Below, piece after piece: positions 40,901 through 52,500 of a stretch of DNA of 64,000 bases; the first letter of the stretch is position 1; the number at the start of each line of letters is the position of its first letter. Under the pieces are notes generated by a model. That model saw only the letters and a program-made list of their open reading frames with translations, ran no database searches and was not told where the DNA came from. The stretch is from Acanthaster planci. Taxonomy: Eukaryota; Echinodermata; Asteroidea; Valvatida; Acanthasteridae. The DNA is taken from positions 172,728-236,727 of the forward strand of contig NW_019091564.1 in assembly GCF_001949145.1 (NCBI RefSeq), read 5' to 3'. The translations under genes were made by a program, and so were the position numbers.

Positions 40901-41641
40901 AAGCCGAGAGCATTGTTATTTGTGGTATCCAGTATGAAGTTGGGTCCCGTCATAAAATGTTTGGTTTATTCAGGATCTAAAATTCCGTTGCTAAAAAGTC
41001 TTATTTCATTAATAATAATTTATGAGTTCCAATCCATATCTTTATATCAGAAACAACCGCCATGATGATTTCATTTTTGTGTGTGGCCAATATGTATTTG
41101 TCGAATAATGTACTTAAATTTTCGTTTCTCCTTATCTGGTCGTCTTCAATAATAGATAATTTTAATTAATGTTGTAACGAGGGTTTATTGTTTTTATTGC
41201 CAACTGTACTTTTACAATATGAACAAATAAAGAATTTTTTCTTATTATAAAAGTACTATTTTGTCAAATTTTGCACTTAAAAAATTGTAACATTGTCTCC
41301 GACTATGTATTCTAGGGAAAATTACAGGTTTTACAGAATTAAACACAGAAGTAATGATCGCAAACTACTCTGTCCTATTAAGAATTTGAACCACGAGTTT
41401 GTTTCAGATAATGACAAGATTCTGATCTAAAGGGGATCCATTCCACTGCCTGTCAACGTGGTGACAGGAAAGAAAATCTGTCTCTTTTTGTTTAAGCTGC
41501 AGTTTTTGGTTCCCCACCAGAAAAATCAATAAAGTTCCCATACTAGCCGTGGTCGGTTATTTTGCCTATCCATTCTCCCCAACAAGGGATTGCCCTGTCC
41601 AATACATCAGCATAGGAAATGAGTTCGTGGATTGACTTGTT
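37924..41641. other. Intergenic, between GABA-B-like and class A GPCR genes
   Basis: 3.7 kb; includes the probable 3' UTRs of two converging genes. AATAAA at 38531-38536 on the plus strand; on the minus strand, aataaa complements (tttatt) near 41186 and 41193. No coding exon or RNA gene recognised. Confidence 0.6.
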
Positions 41642-42778
41642 TTATATGACAGAAATTGGGATGGCTTGAGGTCTTGGGTAGGTGGTTAATCCGTCGTCTT
41701 TTGATCTTGATCTCCTGAATGCCTTGCATGCACAACAACACAGTTTAGCACATAGTTCCTTCACTCGAGCCCGGAAAAGTTTAATCATGAAGAAATAAAT
41801 TAAGATATTGAAGACTGTGTTGGAGATGAACAGCCAACTGGCTATAAATTCAAATTTTGGAGCGTTGGTGGAAACGTCAGAGTCGTCGACATTAATTTGT
41901 TCCAGTATCGTCCTGACAGTAGACGGTACCCACGACACGTAGAAGGTGAGTAAGATCAGGACGGAGACTTTCAGGAGACGTGAGTTCTGTTGGGAAAATG
42001 TCGACGTTTGACGGGTGTTTGAGCGCGGCTGCGTATCCGCTGCAGTTGGAGAAGTGCCGAACAAGCGTTGGCGCTGACGGGAGCGTCGCAGTGCAGTCAG
42101 CAGCATAACAGCGGAGGTATAGGTGATTATGACGAAACTCGGTATTAACAGCACACAAGACAAAATCCATCGATAGGTTTCAAAGCTGCTCAAAGTCGTC
42201 TTGCAGATGTACGCTTGGAAGCTGTATTCGTAGTCGCTCTGGAGAATGAACATTACGACCAAGAGCAACACCGATAAACTGCCACAGCAGGTGATGGCAG
42301 ACCCCATCTTGACCTTAGTGACGAAGATTCTGTACCAGATAGGGTAAACCGTAGCGGCGTATCGCTCTAAGCTGAGTAGAACTAAGATTAAAAGATTGAA
42401 AGTGGAGCAGGCGTTCAGGGTGTAGGCCGACAGTTGGCAGACGGTATCTCCGTAGGGCCAGCAGTGTGCCAACGCTGGGTAGATAGCTAGAGCCGCAATG
42501 CAGCCCATCACGAAGCCCCCGACCGCTAGGGCAGACAACAGGTAACTGTGAGGGTTGCTGACGGACTTGGTCGTGCCAAGGGTTACCAGAATGATCGCAT
42601 TTCCCGCTAGAATGAAGGCACTTGTCACTATGACGACGATAGGTTCGGCACGACCTGGTGACATGTCAAATCTCACCGCACAGGTCGCTAACGTTGCATT
42701 CTCACCACTTAGGTCAGTCAGAGCAGAATCATTCATTGTAAGAATTAATAGTGGTTCTGTAACTGCACGCATCTTCAA
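41642..42778 (-). CDS. Orphan rhodopsin-family (class A) GPCR, single exon, 378 aa
   Basis: Seven hydrophobic helices with class A landmarks: GNAIIL (TM1), LLSALAVGGFVMG (TM2), Cys3.25 and LERYAATVYP (TM3, ERY form), an ECL2 Cys (YICK), FYVSWVPSTV (TM6, W6.48 and P6.50) and NTVFNILIYFF (TM7). A Cys-rich tail (CAKLCCCACKAF) could be palmitoylated. Position 2.50, normally Asp, is Gly; 3.32 is Leu, so it is not an amine receptor; Pro7.50 is Ile. The N-terminus has N-glycosylation sites NDS and NAT. An internal ATG 14 codons in (MNDSALTDL) is an alternative start. Ligand unknown; family assignment secure, subfamily not. Confidence 0.9.
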   Translation of the reverse strand: MKMRAVTEPLLILTMNDSALTDLSGENATLATCAVRFDMSPGRAEPIVVIVTSAFILAGNAIILVTLGTTKSVSNPHSYLLSALAVGGFVMGCIAALAIYPALAHCWPYGDTVCQLSAYTLNACSTFNLLILVLLSLERYAATVYPIWYRIFVTKVKMGSAITCCGSLSVLLLVVMFILQSDYEYSFQAYICKTTLSSFETYRWILSCVLLIPSFVIITYTSAVMLLTALRRSRQRQRLFGTSPTAADTQPRSNTRQTSTFSQQNSRLLKVSVLILLTFYVSWVPSTVRTILEQINVDDSDVSTNAPKFEFIASWLFISNTVFNILIYFFMIKLFRARVKELCAKLCCCACKAFRRSRSKDDGLTTYPRPQAIPISVI

Positions 42779-42938
42779 CCAACGAATACAGTGTATCTAG
42801 TCTGCTCTTGTTAGAGGCATAGGCCAGCATTATGTGACATGACTCTGAGCTAAATGCCAAAGACAAACCTGCCAATATGCCGCACTCCTCCCTGAGGCCA
42901 GACATCACCACACAATAGAACAACATGAAGCGAGGGCT

Positions 42939-42947
42939 CATTTAAAT
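42939..42947 (-). promoter_or_regulatory. TATA-like box upstream of class A GPCR
   Basis: Minus strand gTATTTAAAt lies about 165 bases upstream of the ATG at 42778. No other core element was checked, so this is a weak candidate. Confidence 0.25.
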
Positions 42948-43826
42948 ACCTTCTAATCTATTGTGTGGCAATGCCTAACCTTAGGAAGGAGTCGGCTTTG
43001 TTGGCAAGCCTGCAAAGAAATCGATGATGCACCGCAATGAAGCGCGACGAAACTATTGTCACACAGGATCACGGTGGGCAATAGCCTGGTTCCGACGGTT
43101 TATAGTCAAGTAATAATCCAAACTTGATTGCGCAAATGCTCCGTTCCCTGGAATCGCACAATGTATTTCGTGATTAACAGGGGAAATTCTATTAGTATTT
43201 CGTTTTGAACGCCTTGCCAACGTTACTAGTAGTTCGTGGCAGAGTTCATTAAATGAGAATTACCGGCAATTTGTACTTTGAGACATAATGGAGATTTAAG
43301 GTATATATTAAAAACTGTAGATAAAACGCCACCACTGACTTTAGACTGCTAAAATTGACACAAGGAGACGGTATGGCGCCCTCCTTCGGTCAGTACAGTT
43401 TTGTTGTATTAAAAACAGCCTGAGCGCATTTTTGCGACATCTTAACAAGGAACACGTTTTGACATCAAAGCAATAACCAGGAACATGTCAAGGGTAGCCC
43501 ACAAAAACCCCAAAGAACCATCTGACAGAGGCAAGCGCAAGGAAGCAGACGGCACTGCTGATGAATATTCTTTTTACTAAATCAATTTTGGCATGTTTCT
43601 CTCCAGTGCTATTCTCTTTTTTTTACAAACGTTCTAGCAGAAAAGTATCTCTTTGATTCACTGTATTTATAAGCAGACAACATGTAACACACAAAGACAA
43701 AATACTGGTGTGTGTGTGCACGCCTCAGCCAGAAGGAAATTATTCATCATATTGATGTGTCGGGCACCGAAATCTGGGCAGCCGATTTATCCTGCATGCG
43801 ACACATTAAACCAATATCCATGTTTT

Positions 43827-44044
43827 GGGCACCCACAAAGGCCCAGAAACATAGCTCCATCCAAGCACGATTTGACTCGGAGCGTCCATTCTATATGAAT
43901 TCTTAGAGCACCCACAAAGGCCGAAAGTGCCCATAGTTCCAAGCACCGTTTCACTTGTATTGCCATGTTTATCATTATTCACTGTTTGGGCTCTCACCAA
44001 GGCCAAAGAGCATCAACAGCTCCAAGCACCATTTGACTTGGAGC
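43827..44044. repeat. Three degenerate units of an about 80-bp repeat
   Basis: Units begin at 43827, 43906 and 43988. Each reads g.gc.c.cacaaaggcc..., a 15-base variable part, then tccaagcac.gttt.act.gg. Spacing 79 and 82. A partial unit may precede at about 43759. Confidence 0.75.
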
Positions 44045-44228
44045 ACCACAGCTCAATGACAATTACCATATGATAGGCCGAAGCGACAATTCGTTAGGAC
44101 AGTACCAGAACACTTAAAAACTTCACCAATCTGTAATAATTATGTATTATGCAAAGTCAGCAAAAGAGTTTACAGACACCATTCTTTCTTTGCACTTACA
44201 GAAAAAAAGAATGGTTTATTCTCCCCTG

Positions 44229-44446
44229 TATACCAGGCAAGATATGGGAGGGAGGGGTACCCCCTTACCTGTCCAATCCCTATACACACTCTAGACTATT
44301 GTTACCTAGCACACCCCCCCCCCACAAGTCTGTAAAAAATTTCTGAGATTCCGATCAAACCAGTGACCAACACAAAGGCGGGGGGGGGTTCTCTCCGTCC
44401 CATATCTTGTTTCAAATGCTCCCCTAGGCCTGTTGCCCTTACTCAA
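44229..44446 (-). repeat. Dispersed repeat family, copy 2
   Basis: Reverse complement of this stretch matches 27356-27540 through ggacggagagaacccccccc, tttgtgttggtcact, gtaacaatagtct and gtgtatagggattggaca. Opposite orientation to copies 1 and 3. Confidence 0.8.
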
Positions 44447-47400
44447 GGGAAAACATGGTTACAGCAACCATTAGACACTAGCTACTCCATTGAGTTAATT
44501 ACGTAATTCATCACAATGAACTTTATCTCTTCTACGTATTATTTAAAATTTCATAATGTCAAGAGTAACAATCATTCCTAAGCCATGGGGGTGTTTTATA
44601 GGAGGAGGAAGGGGAAAGTGGTGGGAAAAAATCTCTAGAAGAATCTGACTGTAGCCGTTGCTCCTTCATAGGCTGAGACAAAAGTGACAACACGGCAATC
44701 TGTCCTTCCCGCCCAAAGTTTTAACCCCAAAGAGAAAAGAACTAACCCAACTTCTCATTGGCTTCTGGCCAGGCCTTGCCAAGTAACAAAGATTAAAATC
44801 TCTGATTGGATGGTTACCCCCTCCAACCGTCTGTGCCATGATTGGCTGTTTTCTGGATGAGAGGATCCCAATTTTGTCGCAAAAGTTTCAATGGGTTTCC
44901 GTGTATAAATGCCTCCTAACCAAAGTATGTTTGCCTGCACGTGTAATGCAAACAGGTGTAACTGGAAGCTACTATACAACAATGCTATCCCTTCTGCCAA
45001 ACACTGAAAATGAACACAGAGTACAACTGCCAAATTTGCTGCTTATAAATAATTTGATCATGAAGTGATAAAATTTAATAACAACAAATTTTAAAATGTG
45101 AAATTCGTTTTGGGGCGACGAGGTGTCTGTTTATTTGCTGTCATTTGGAACCGTTGCTAAACTAACCCGAACCCTCATTTCTCGGTCAGTCGGAACAATG
45201 GCGACACAGAGTCATAACCGTGTCGCGAAAACGCTAAAAAAAATTACCAAAGCTGAAACAAGTCCATAGTTCGGGTCTCCAAAACACGCCCCTGATGTAT
45301 TTTAGTCTAAACATTGAGTACTTCGTCTAGTGGTCCCGCTCAGACGCATTTGTCTTTGGAAGGTCTTTCGGAACTTTCCTTCCGTTTCACAAGGCCTTGT
45401 TTACAGAGTATACAGACTCGTATGCAAATCAGAAAATGTTAATTTTATAGCATCCCCGTTTGTCCCTTTAGTTAAGTTAGTTGATTTTGGAAAGTGCTTG
45501 CGTTTGGGAAAACATTATCAATTACTATAGAGTGATTTTTGTCTCCGGGCAGCTTTCTAGATAATGGACGATGCAGATTAATTTGACTTCATAATAATTA
45601 CCCCCGTCTTTGTGGCAGTGACGATGCATGCCGTAGTCAAGGAGGGTTGGGGGAACTGCCCCCGTTTGAACTCCCCCCCCCCCGACCCTACCCCTCTGAG
45701 AAGAGTAAGGCTACGTCGGACCACAATCTTGACATCGAAGGCGACTGGCCACGCTGTTTCAATTTACAATCACAGGGTAGCAAGCGCCGGGCAGGGCAGT
45801 GATAGACAATACAAACTTTGAGAAAAGAGTTGGATATATCCCACCATACAGGAAAATAATTAGATAATTCAATTATTAATTTGCTCCCCAAAACTTGATG
45901 ATTGACAGAGAAAAGAATGAATACTGAATCTGACAAACAGTCTCGCACTATGAACAGTAATAATGTGCAATGACTTTCACATTTTCAATACCAGATTTTA
46001 TATTAGAAACCCCTATGAACATCCGAATTTATACAATAATTTATTATAGTTCATTTAAGTTCAGTTCAACTAAGTTCCTATTCAGATCGACTCAGTTCAG
46101 TTCCCCAAACGCCAAGCTAAGTCTCTAGGTCGATGTCAGGCACACCAAACGCCCTAATTAAGCAATATAACCAAAAGACCAACCCAGGATTTAGTTCTGC
46201 AACGATAAAACAGAGAGCTAGATGTACCTGGTATGTCACGTACCGTACAATGCATTCGACCATGTGACTGAACGTAAAAGTTTGCCGCGAACCCAGTCGA
46301 CAAATCAATGATAAAATACACACTTTCATAATCAAAATATGCACCCAAGATTCACACAGACACTAAAGTGTTAATGAGAGGATGTGAGATGATGATGATT
46401 AGACAGGAAATGTACGAGGAAAGTATCCACAGCACTTACAGTTTGAAGACCGGTCTGGAAAGGGAAGAAACCGCAGGTACACACGTTCCAGTAAGGCGCA
46501 TCACCGATACTATCGTGCGGCGACCAAAAGTCTAATTATGAAGTTTGGTTTCTCCACTGCCCTTACAAACCACCAGATACATTCTCACAAAACCAGTAAT
46601 CAATTATACAGCCATAAATTCAGTTTTTGGATCAAAGTCAATAACATATTACTTCTTGCTGAACGGACTATGTTAATTACTAGAGGATGTTCACCAATGA
46701 CGCAGTCGTCTTGATTCAGTGATTAGGCTTGTAACCCAAAATAGCCAAAGCTACGGGATCCCTGAAAAGCCAAACCTCACTGGCCCTTACATTAATATGA
46801 AGGAGAGATATTAAGTTTTTAAAAAATTTGTCTAATAAAAATCACCACCGGATTTCTTTAATGCTCCCCTCGTTTCTTTAATGTTTAAGCCATCAAGAGG
46901 GCTTTCTTTTAAACGAACCGTTCACCCTATATTCGATATGAACAACTGGTAACAATAATGAATACCTGGAGACATCGTTATATTTTTAGGATCCACTAAT
47001 TTTATTAGAAATCATGCCAGTACTTCTACTTTACGAGCAGATAGTAATCTGAGTAACTCTGTGTGTTCTGTTTGGCTCGCAGATCGGTGTTCCTGGATCA
47101 CACTTTGTTCTCCGTCAATAAGACTAAATTTGGAAGGCATAGAGACACCGTAACTGTGTATCTCGTGGCTGCTATTTCTTTTCATTCTCCATGTACACAA
47201 CTTTTATATTCAGACTTCATTAAAGATGTTTTTCAAAATGGTGTATCAGGTTTTGTACTGTTTACTTTTGAGCCGAGGGCCACACCATAACGACGTCTTT
47301 TGGGCGATCTGTCCTGGATGTCCTCTTTATGTAGCACAGTTCGTCCCTGGGTAAGCCGAGAGCACATCACTGCTCCACAGCGTGTGACGAAGTCGCCCTA

Positions 47401-47573
47401 ATGTAGTCTTTCTCTTCACTACGCGGGCAGGCGAACACACAAGCCACTTATTGCAGTATTCCTGCATTCGACGTCAAGTGTACGCAGTGAGCGGTAGGAA
47501 GACTTAACACGTGAATGTTGACCCGATGCTCAGTGGTGTTTCGAATTCAGAATAAAACAGCTCGGGTACCAAA

Positions 47574-49598
47574 ATGAAGACAATGGCAAAGTCCCTCGTC
47601 TTGTGGACTGTTTTGTTTTTCAGTGCATTTTTCACGATTTTGGGCTTGCTCCCACAGAGAGCCCGGACAAGATACACCAGGCCGGGCGATTTCGTGATAG
47701 GTGGCCTGTTCCCGATGTATTACTCCAGGTACGGCGTCTGTGACTGGGGTGTGTTGAGGGAGTACCTAGAACAATCCGAACTGATGATTTTTGCCATAGA
47801 GCAGATCAACAACCGCTCGGACCTGCTGCCTAATGTCACCCTGGGCTTTGACATCCGCGACTACTGCGGAGACGAGTCGATCGTGGCGTCCCAAGCCCTC
47901 TCCATGGTGGGGGTGATCGAATCGGAGGACGGCGCATCCGCCCCGCCCGGCACGGGGCAGTTCATCGGAATCCTCGGCGCCGCTGGAAGCACGTCAAACA
48001 TTGCAACGGCTTTGGTCACAACCGTCTATGAGATTCCCGTCGTGGCGTACAAGGGTTCGACAAGCGAGCTGAGTAACAAACGCCGGTTCCCTTACTTTCT
48101 GCGCACGTGGCCCTCTGCCAATCTGCAGGTCGGGGCGATCGTTGATATCCTCTTGGAATTCAACTGGTCTTATGTTGGTCTGATATACTCCGTGAACAGC
48201 TACGGCATACACGGTGCACAGGAGATCCAGAGTCTCGCAGAGAAGAGCGGCATCTGCCTGGCCTATTCTCTGCCCATTCGTGATCGAGCAACTGAGAACG
48301 AGATCCAGGAGATCGTAGACAGAATCCTGGAATTCAGGAAGGCTTCTGTGATCGTTTTCTTCAGCCATTTATTCTCCACTTCAGACTACGACATTTTGAG
48401 AGCTCTTCAGCAAGCAGAACCCGATCATTTAGAGCTGAAGCTCGTGTCCAGTGACGGCTTTGGGCACGCCCCGACCCTTTTCAGTTTGGGCCTTGCAAAT
48501 CTGACGGAAGGAAGCTTCACCATACGTAACTATTTCAAGGAAGTGCCCGGATTTGTAAACTACTTCCGGGAAGTCCAAGAAGGTGAAAATGCTCGGGATC
48601 GGAGTCCATGGTTTCAAACTGAAATTGAAGTGTGTAAAAGAAAAAATACCTGTCCTCTAACAACCCAAGGTGACAAACATTATGTAGTGGATGCCGTGTA
48701 CGCGTTTGCATTGGCCCTCAATGAAATTCTGCAAGGAGATTGCGAAGGGAGTGTCTATTGCCTCACCAACGGTACGGTCACCGGGGCAGGTCTGGCATCC
48801 CGTCTGAAGGGCATCCGATTTCATGGTGTGGACGGTATGTTTCAATTCGACAAGAACGGTGACCCGGTGGGAAAGTACACCGTGGAGAGCCTCCATTATT
48901 TGGACGGCAAGTATTCGGGCATTGAAATCGGGGACTGGGACTCCCGGGCAATGGCTGGGGACAGGCTACATATTCATGCGAGAAGCCTTCCGTGGGGCGA
49001 CGGTGACGTCTCACCGCCAAGGTCCGTCTGCCGGGAGGAATGCCGCCCGGGCTACAAAGTCGTTCCCCTGGAGGAGAAATGCTGCTACGGTTGCCAGAGA
49101 TGCCCGGAGAACGCAGTGGTGGAAGGCGACTCTAGATGCGTTGAGTGTGGCGTGTACCAGTGGCCGTCGGAAGACTTTACCGTCTGTCAGATGATAGTCC
49201 CGTCCTTTGTGGACTGGCAGAATGCGTTGACGCTCTTCGTGCTCGTCTTGTCCTGCACGGGTGTGGCCCTCACTGTCTTGACAGCCAGTGGTATGCTGCA
49301 CTACCGCCGGCACCCGTTAATCAAAGCCACCAGCCGGGAGCTGAGCATGGTCAACATAGTCGGTCTCCTGGCGACTTACCTGTCTCCATTCCTGATCCTG
49401 GCCCACCCGACCACGGTCTCCTGCTTCATGTCAGAGACGCTGATAGCGCTCTGCCTGACGCTCACCTTCGCCCCGACCATGCTCAAGGTCAACCGCATTT
49501 ACCGGATCTTTCAGGCGGGCAAGAGGTCCACCAGGCGTCCTAAGTTCGTCGGGCCGCGAGATCAGCTGATTATTGCCTCCATCCTGACCTTCATGCAG
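47574..49598 (+). CDS. mGluR-like exon 1 (2025 nt)
   Basis: 675 codons covering the signal peptide, flytrap, cysteine-rich domain and helices 1-4 plus the start of TM5, ending SILTFMQ before gtgagg. It is GC-richer than the surrounding DNA. A second ATG (codon 4, atggcaaag) has a better start context and could be used. Vertebrate mGluR genes split this region into several exons. Confidence 0.95.
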
Positions 49599-52500
49599 GT
49601 GAGGCAAGATTACCTTCTGAGTCTAATTCACATTACGGTCAAAAGTGTTCTGTAACAAAAGAATGGTACCGCATCACCTTTTCCGGTATGATTTTTTAAA
49701 TATTTAAAATAATTCGCCAAAATAGCAATGGACGCGCTCACCAATGCCGCCTTTTGACGGGACTGATAGCCCTTTGCCGTAATAATGTATCGCTGTATTT
49801 GCCACGGTACATGGAATGGGGGTCGTCGTATGCTATATGCGAGTAGTATAAATAGCACCTGTACGAGTTACATTCGGTCACAAGAACGTGAATAGGCGCG
49901 ATCTCACCGTTTTTAGTTGTGAAAGATGATTCCTTGAAAAAAATTGGTGGTTACACAAAACAACTGTCTTGTGGAAACGGATATGTACTCCAGCTTCGAC
50001 AGCGGTATATACACAAATGACCCTCATTCTATCCGAACAACACACTGCGATAAACACTGTAATACCTCATTATTACCCAGGGCTATTTTATTTATGTTGC
50101 AATCTACCTACTTAAAACTAACAACATTTGGTACGTTTCGTGCACTTTGTTTAAATGGGGCTTTATGCAGTCCGCATAATTATCTCTTTTTGTTCGCATA
50201 TTTTCCGGTCAATTTTATATTTGATGTGAATATGCCCGAATTTCTTCCCGAAATTTTGTTTAGCTTAAATGTGGATTTATATTTAGGATTTACATGTGTA
50301 GATCTCATTTTGTCTGCTGTGCAACTCATAATGAGTACAAAATCGTACTTTGTAGTAGTTTGCAACAGTTTTGTCCGTTCAATGTGCCATTGGTGTAGCT
50401 GCGAGTATGTAACTTCAGTCAGTGCAAGACAACTACGCGCCTGTTAATTAAGACGCTTTGCAATGGAGGGGATTTATACGGTGGCCCTGGAGGGACATCG
50501 CCAATCGTCAATATTGACGTCAATATTTGCGACCAAATTCCCGACTCGTTGTATCTCGGGTCGCAAATATTGCCGAGAATTTTTTTCAGCAGGCTAGGCA
50601 GAAATGAACTGTTCGCGCGCACGCGCAATGACCTACATTTTTCGGCTCGATCTCAAGTCGTCATTCGGCTGGGCAGTTTTCACACAACGCAGGGAGCACA
50701 ACTTTAAAAAGCAACTGCTTTGTTTATATTCCGGGCAACTTCTCCCTCTCCCTGGCTAGCTGCCGTCGTGTCTAGGGGAAATTTACCACTTTCGTACTAA
50801 TACAGGACTGTTTTTTTTTCGAGCTTGTAAGGTTAATTAACACTGTTGTCTATTGCCACAATCGTAATATTGCATTTCACCGATGTAAACTTTCAGAGAC
50901 CGATATTTCTTGTAGCCAAATTAAGAACCAGCACAGCCGGAAAATACAAGTACTGGGTTCTAATCCAGTAAGGGCTGAGGTGTTTCCCTCCGTCCGTTAG
51001 GAAGGGGTGATGGTTAGCTGCATCCTGATTTTTTTTTCTGTGGGGTGATTTTGCCTAAAAGTTGTAAAGATACGAATGTGAGGTTATCGATTCTGATACA
51101 TGAACTGCAAAATAAAACGAAAATGGCTTGTTCCCTTAATATGACCATCGGGAAATGCAAATGGAATTATATGAAACACTGGCTCTAATGCCAACAGCTT
51201 CGCTTTCGCAGACCGACTTTCTCTGAAGCGGCATAAGTTTTGTCTCACGATGTTGCTCTCAAGAGCGGTCGAGTCCAAAACCTCAAGCTTCAACTGGAAT
51301 GTTGGTTCGAGTTTCTCAGTGAATGCAGTTGACGAGTTTCTTTTTTTTTTCTTTTTTTTTTCGAATGAATGCAAAATATTTACTTTCGCATGCAATTATA
51401 GAAGAGGTGAAGTCGGAGATGAGTATCGACCACGGAGGCTGGGTTGTGGTTTTGCTTCGAATTCTTCATTAATTTGTTTCTGATTAAGCTTCAATCAGTG
51501 CAGCTAATCAGCTCCGAGATAGACCAAGAGAGGGCGCAATTTTCCAAGCAATGGAGGCTTCTTTGGTAGTAACTACGCATTGCTGGTTCACGAACGACTA
51601 TGAACCGCGCAGGCGTTGCAGTCACATCACTTATACCAATACAATGAGCACTCCCGGCCGAACCAATATGACATTTTAAACCGATGAAGGGTGCTCCTGC
51701 TCGGGGTGGATAATGAATGAATGAATATCCCGGCACGATCGCTGCTGTTTTGACCTGTACGTGTGTGTGTTTGAAAAATCAGGTATTGAAAGGTCCTTGG
51801 GGACTGTGATGTAGTTTTTTTTTTTTCGAGTCAATTCAGAATGGAGCTAGCGGAGAAAGATAAAAATCATATCACAGATGCAGCTCGTTTTCCTTCAAGA
51901 TTCCATCGCCCAGGCCATTAGTTCTTCTGAGCGACCTTCCCCGGAGCAACTCTTCAAACAGAAGAAGATTCGCATGGATTTTTTTTTTTATTTTGAGGTG
52001 CAGGAGATAAATTATGTCTCCGCATCCATGCGAGATTGTCGACCAATCACTGACTTTGCGCACTGACGCAAAGAGTAGGCAACGAAGCTTGGAAAATTAA
52101 TGGTCGTTGCAGGGCATTTGGACGAGATAGCGATGGGGGGAAGGCTTTCTGCGTCTTAGCGTCTCTGCGAGGTTGCTTTTTGTCGACCGCTGTATATTGC
52201 ATGTAGGCCTACGAAGTCTAAAAGCCTTGGGTCATATCAAAAGACGTCAAAGCACCACGTGATCGTCGTACGTTATCAAGTTAACCACTGGGGCTTTTTA
52301 CACTGCTTTATCTATTTGCCTAATGGTCACCAATTGTGCCACGCGCGGTTGTCGTTATTGTTGGGATCCAGTTCTGGCTTTAAGTTTTTCTCACACTTTT
52401 TTTCAGTTATAAACTTCGAAGGCTTGCTTCCTTTCTAAAGAACATGCGTGGGGCCGTGGTCTTTGCCTATATGGCCATGATGGATGGGCGTCAGGCCTAG

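Larger units (their letters stand above)
42779..47573. other. Intergenic, between class A GPCR and mGluR-like gene
   Basis: 4.8 kb between divergently transcribed receptor genes. Contains a three-unit minisatellite-like repeat (43827-44044), dispersed repeat copy 2 and a poly-C-rich patch near 45672. No coding exon recognised. Confidence 0.65.

Noticed and set aside
48000-49543. Antisense and frame-shifted open frames within the mGluR-like exon 1
   Set aside because: Expected in a GC-rich 2-kb exon; none carries a domain.
49599-49655. Read-through of mGluR-like exon 1 to a stop at 49655 (a truncated receptor)
   Set aside because: A clear gtgagg donor at 49599 and an in-phase exon at 57153 complete the helices; a truncated splice form cannot be excluded but is not supported.
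50937-51045. tRNA/SINE-like stretch with gggttctaatccag
   Set aside because: Box B is only partly matched and no box A or copy was found.
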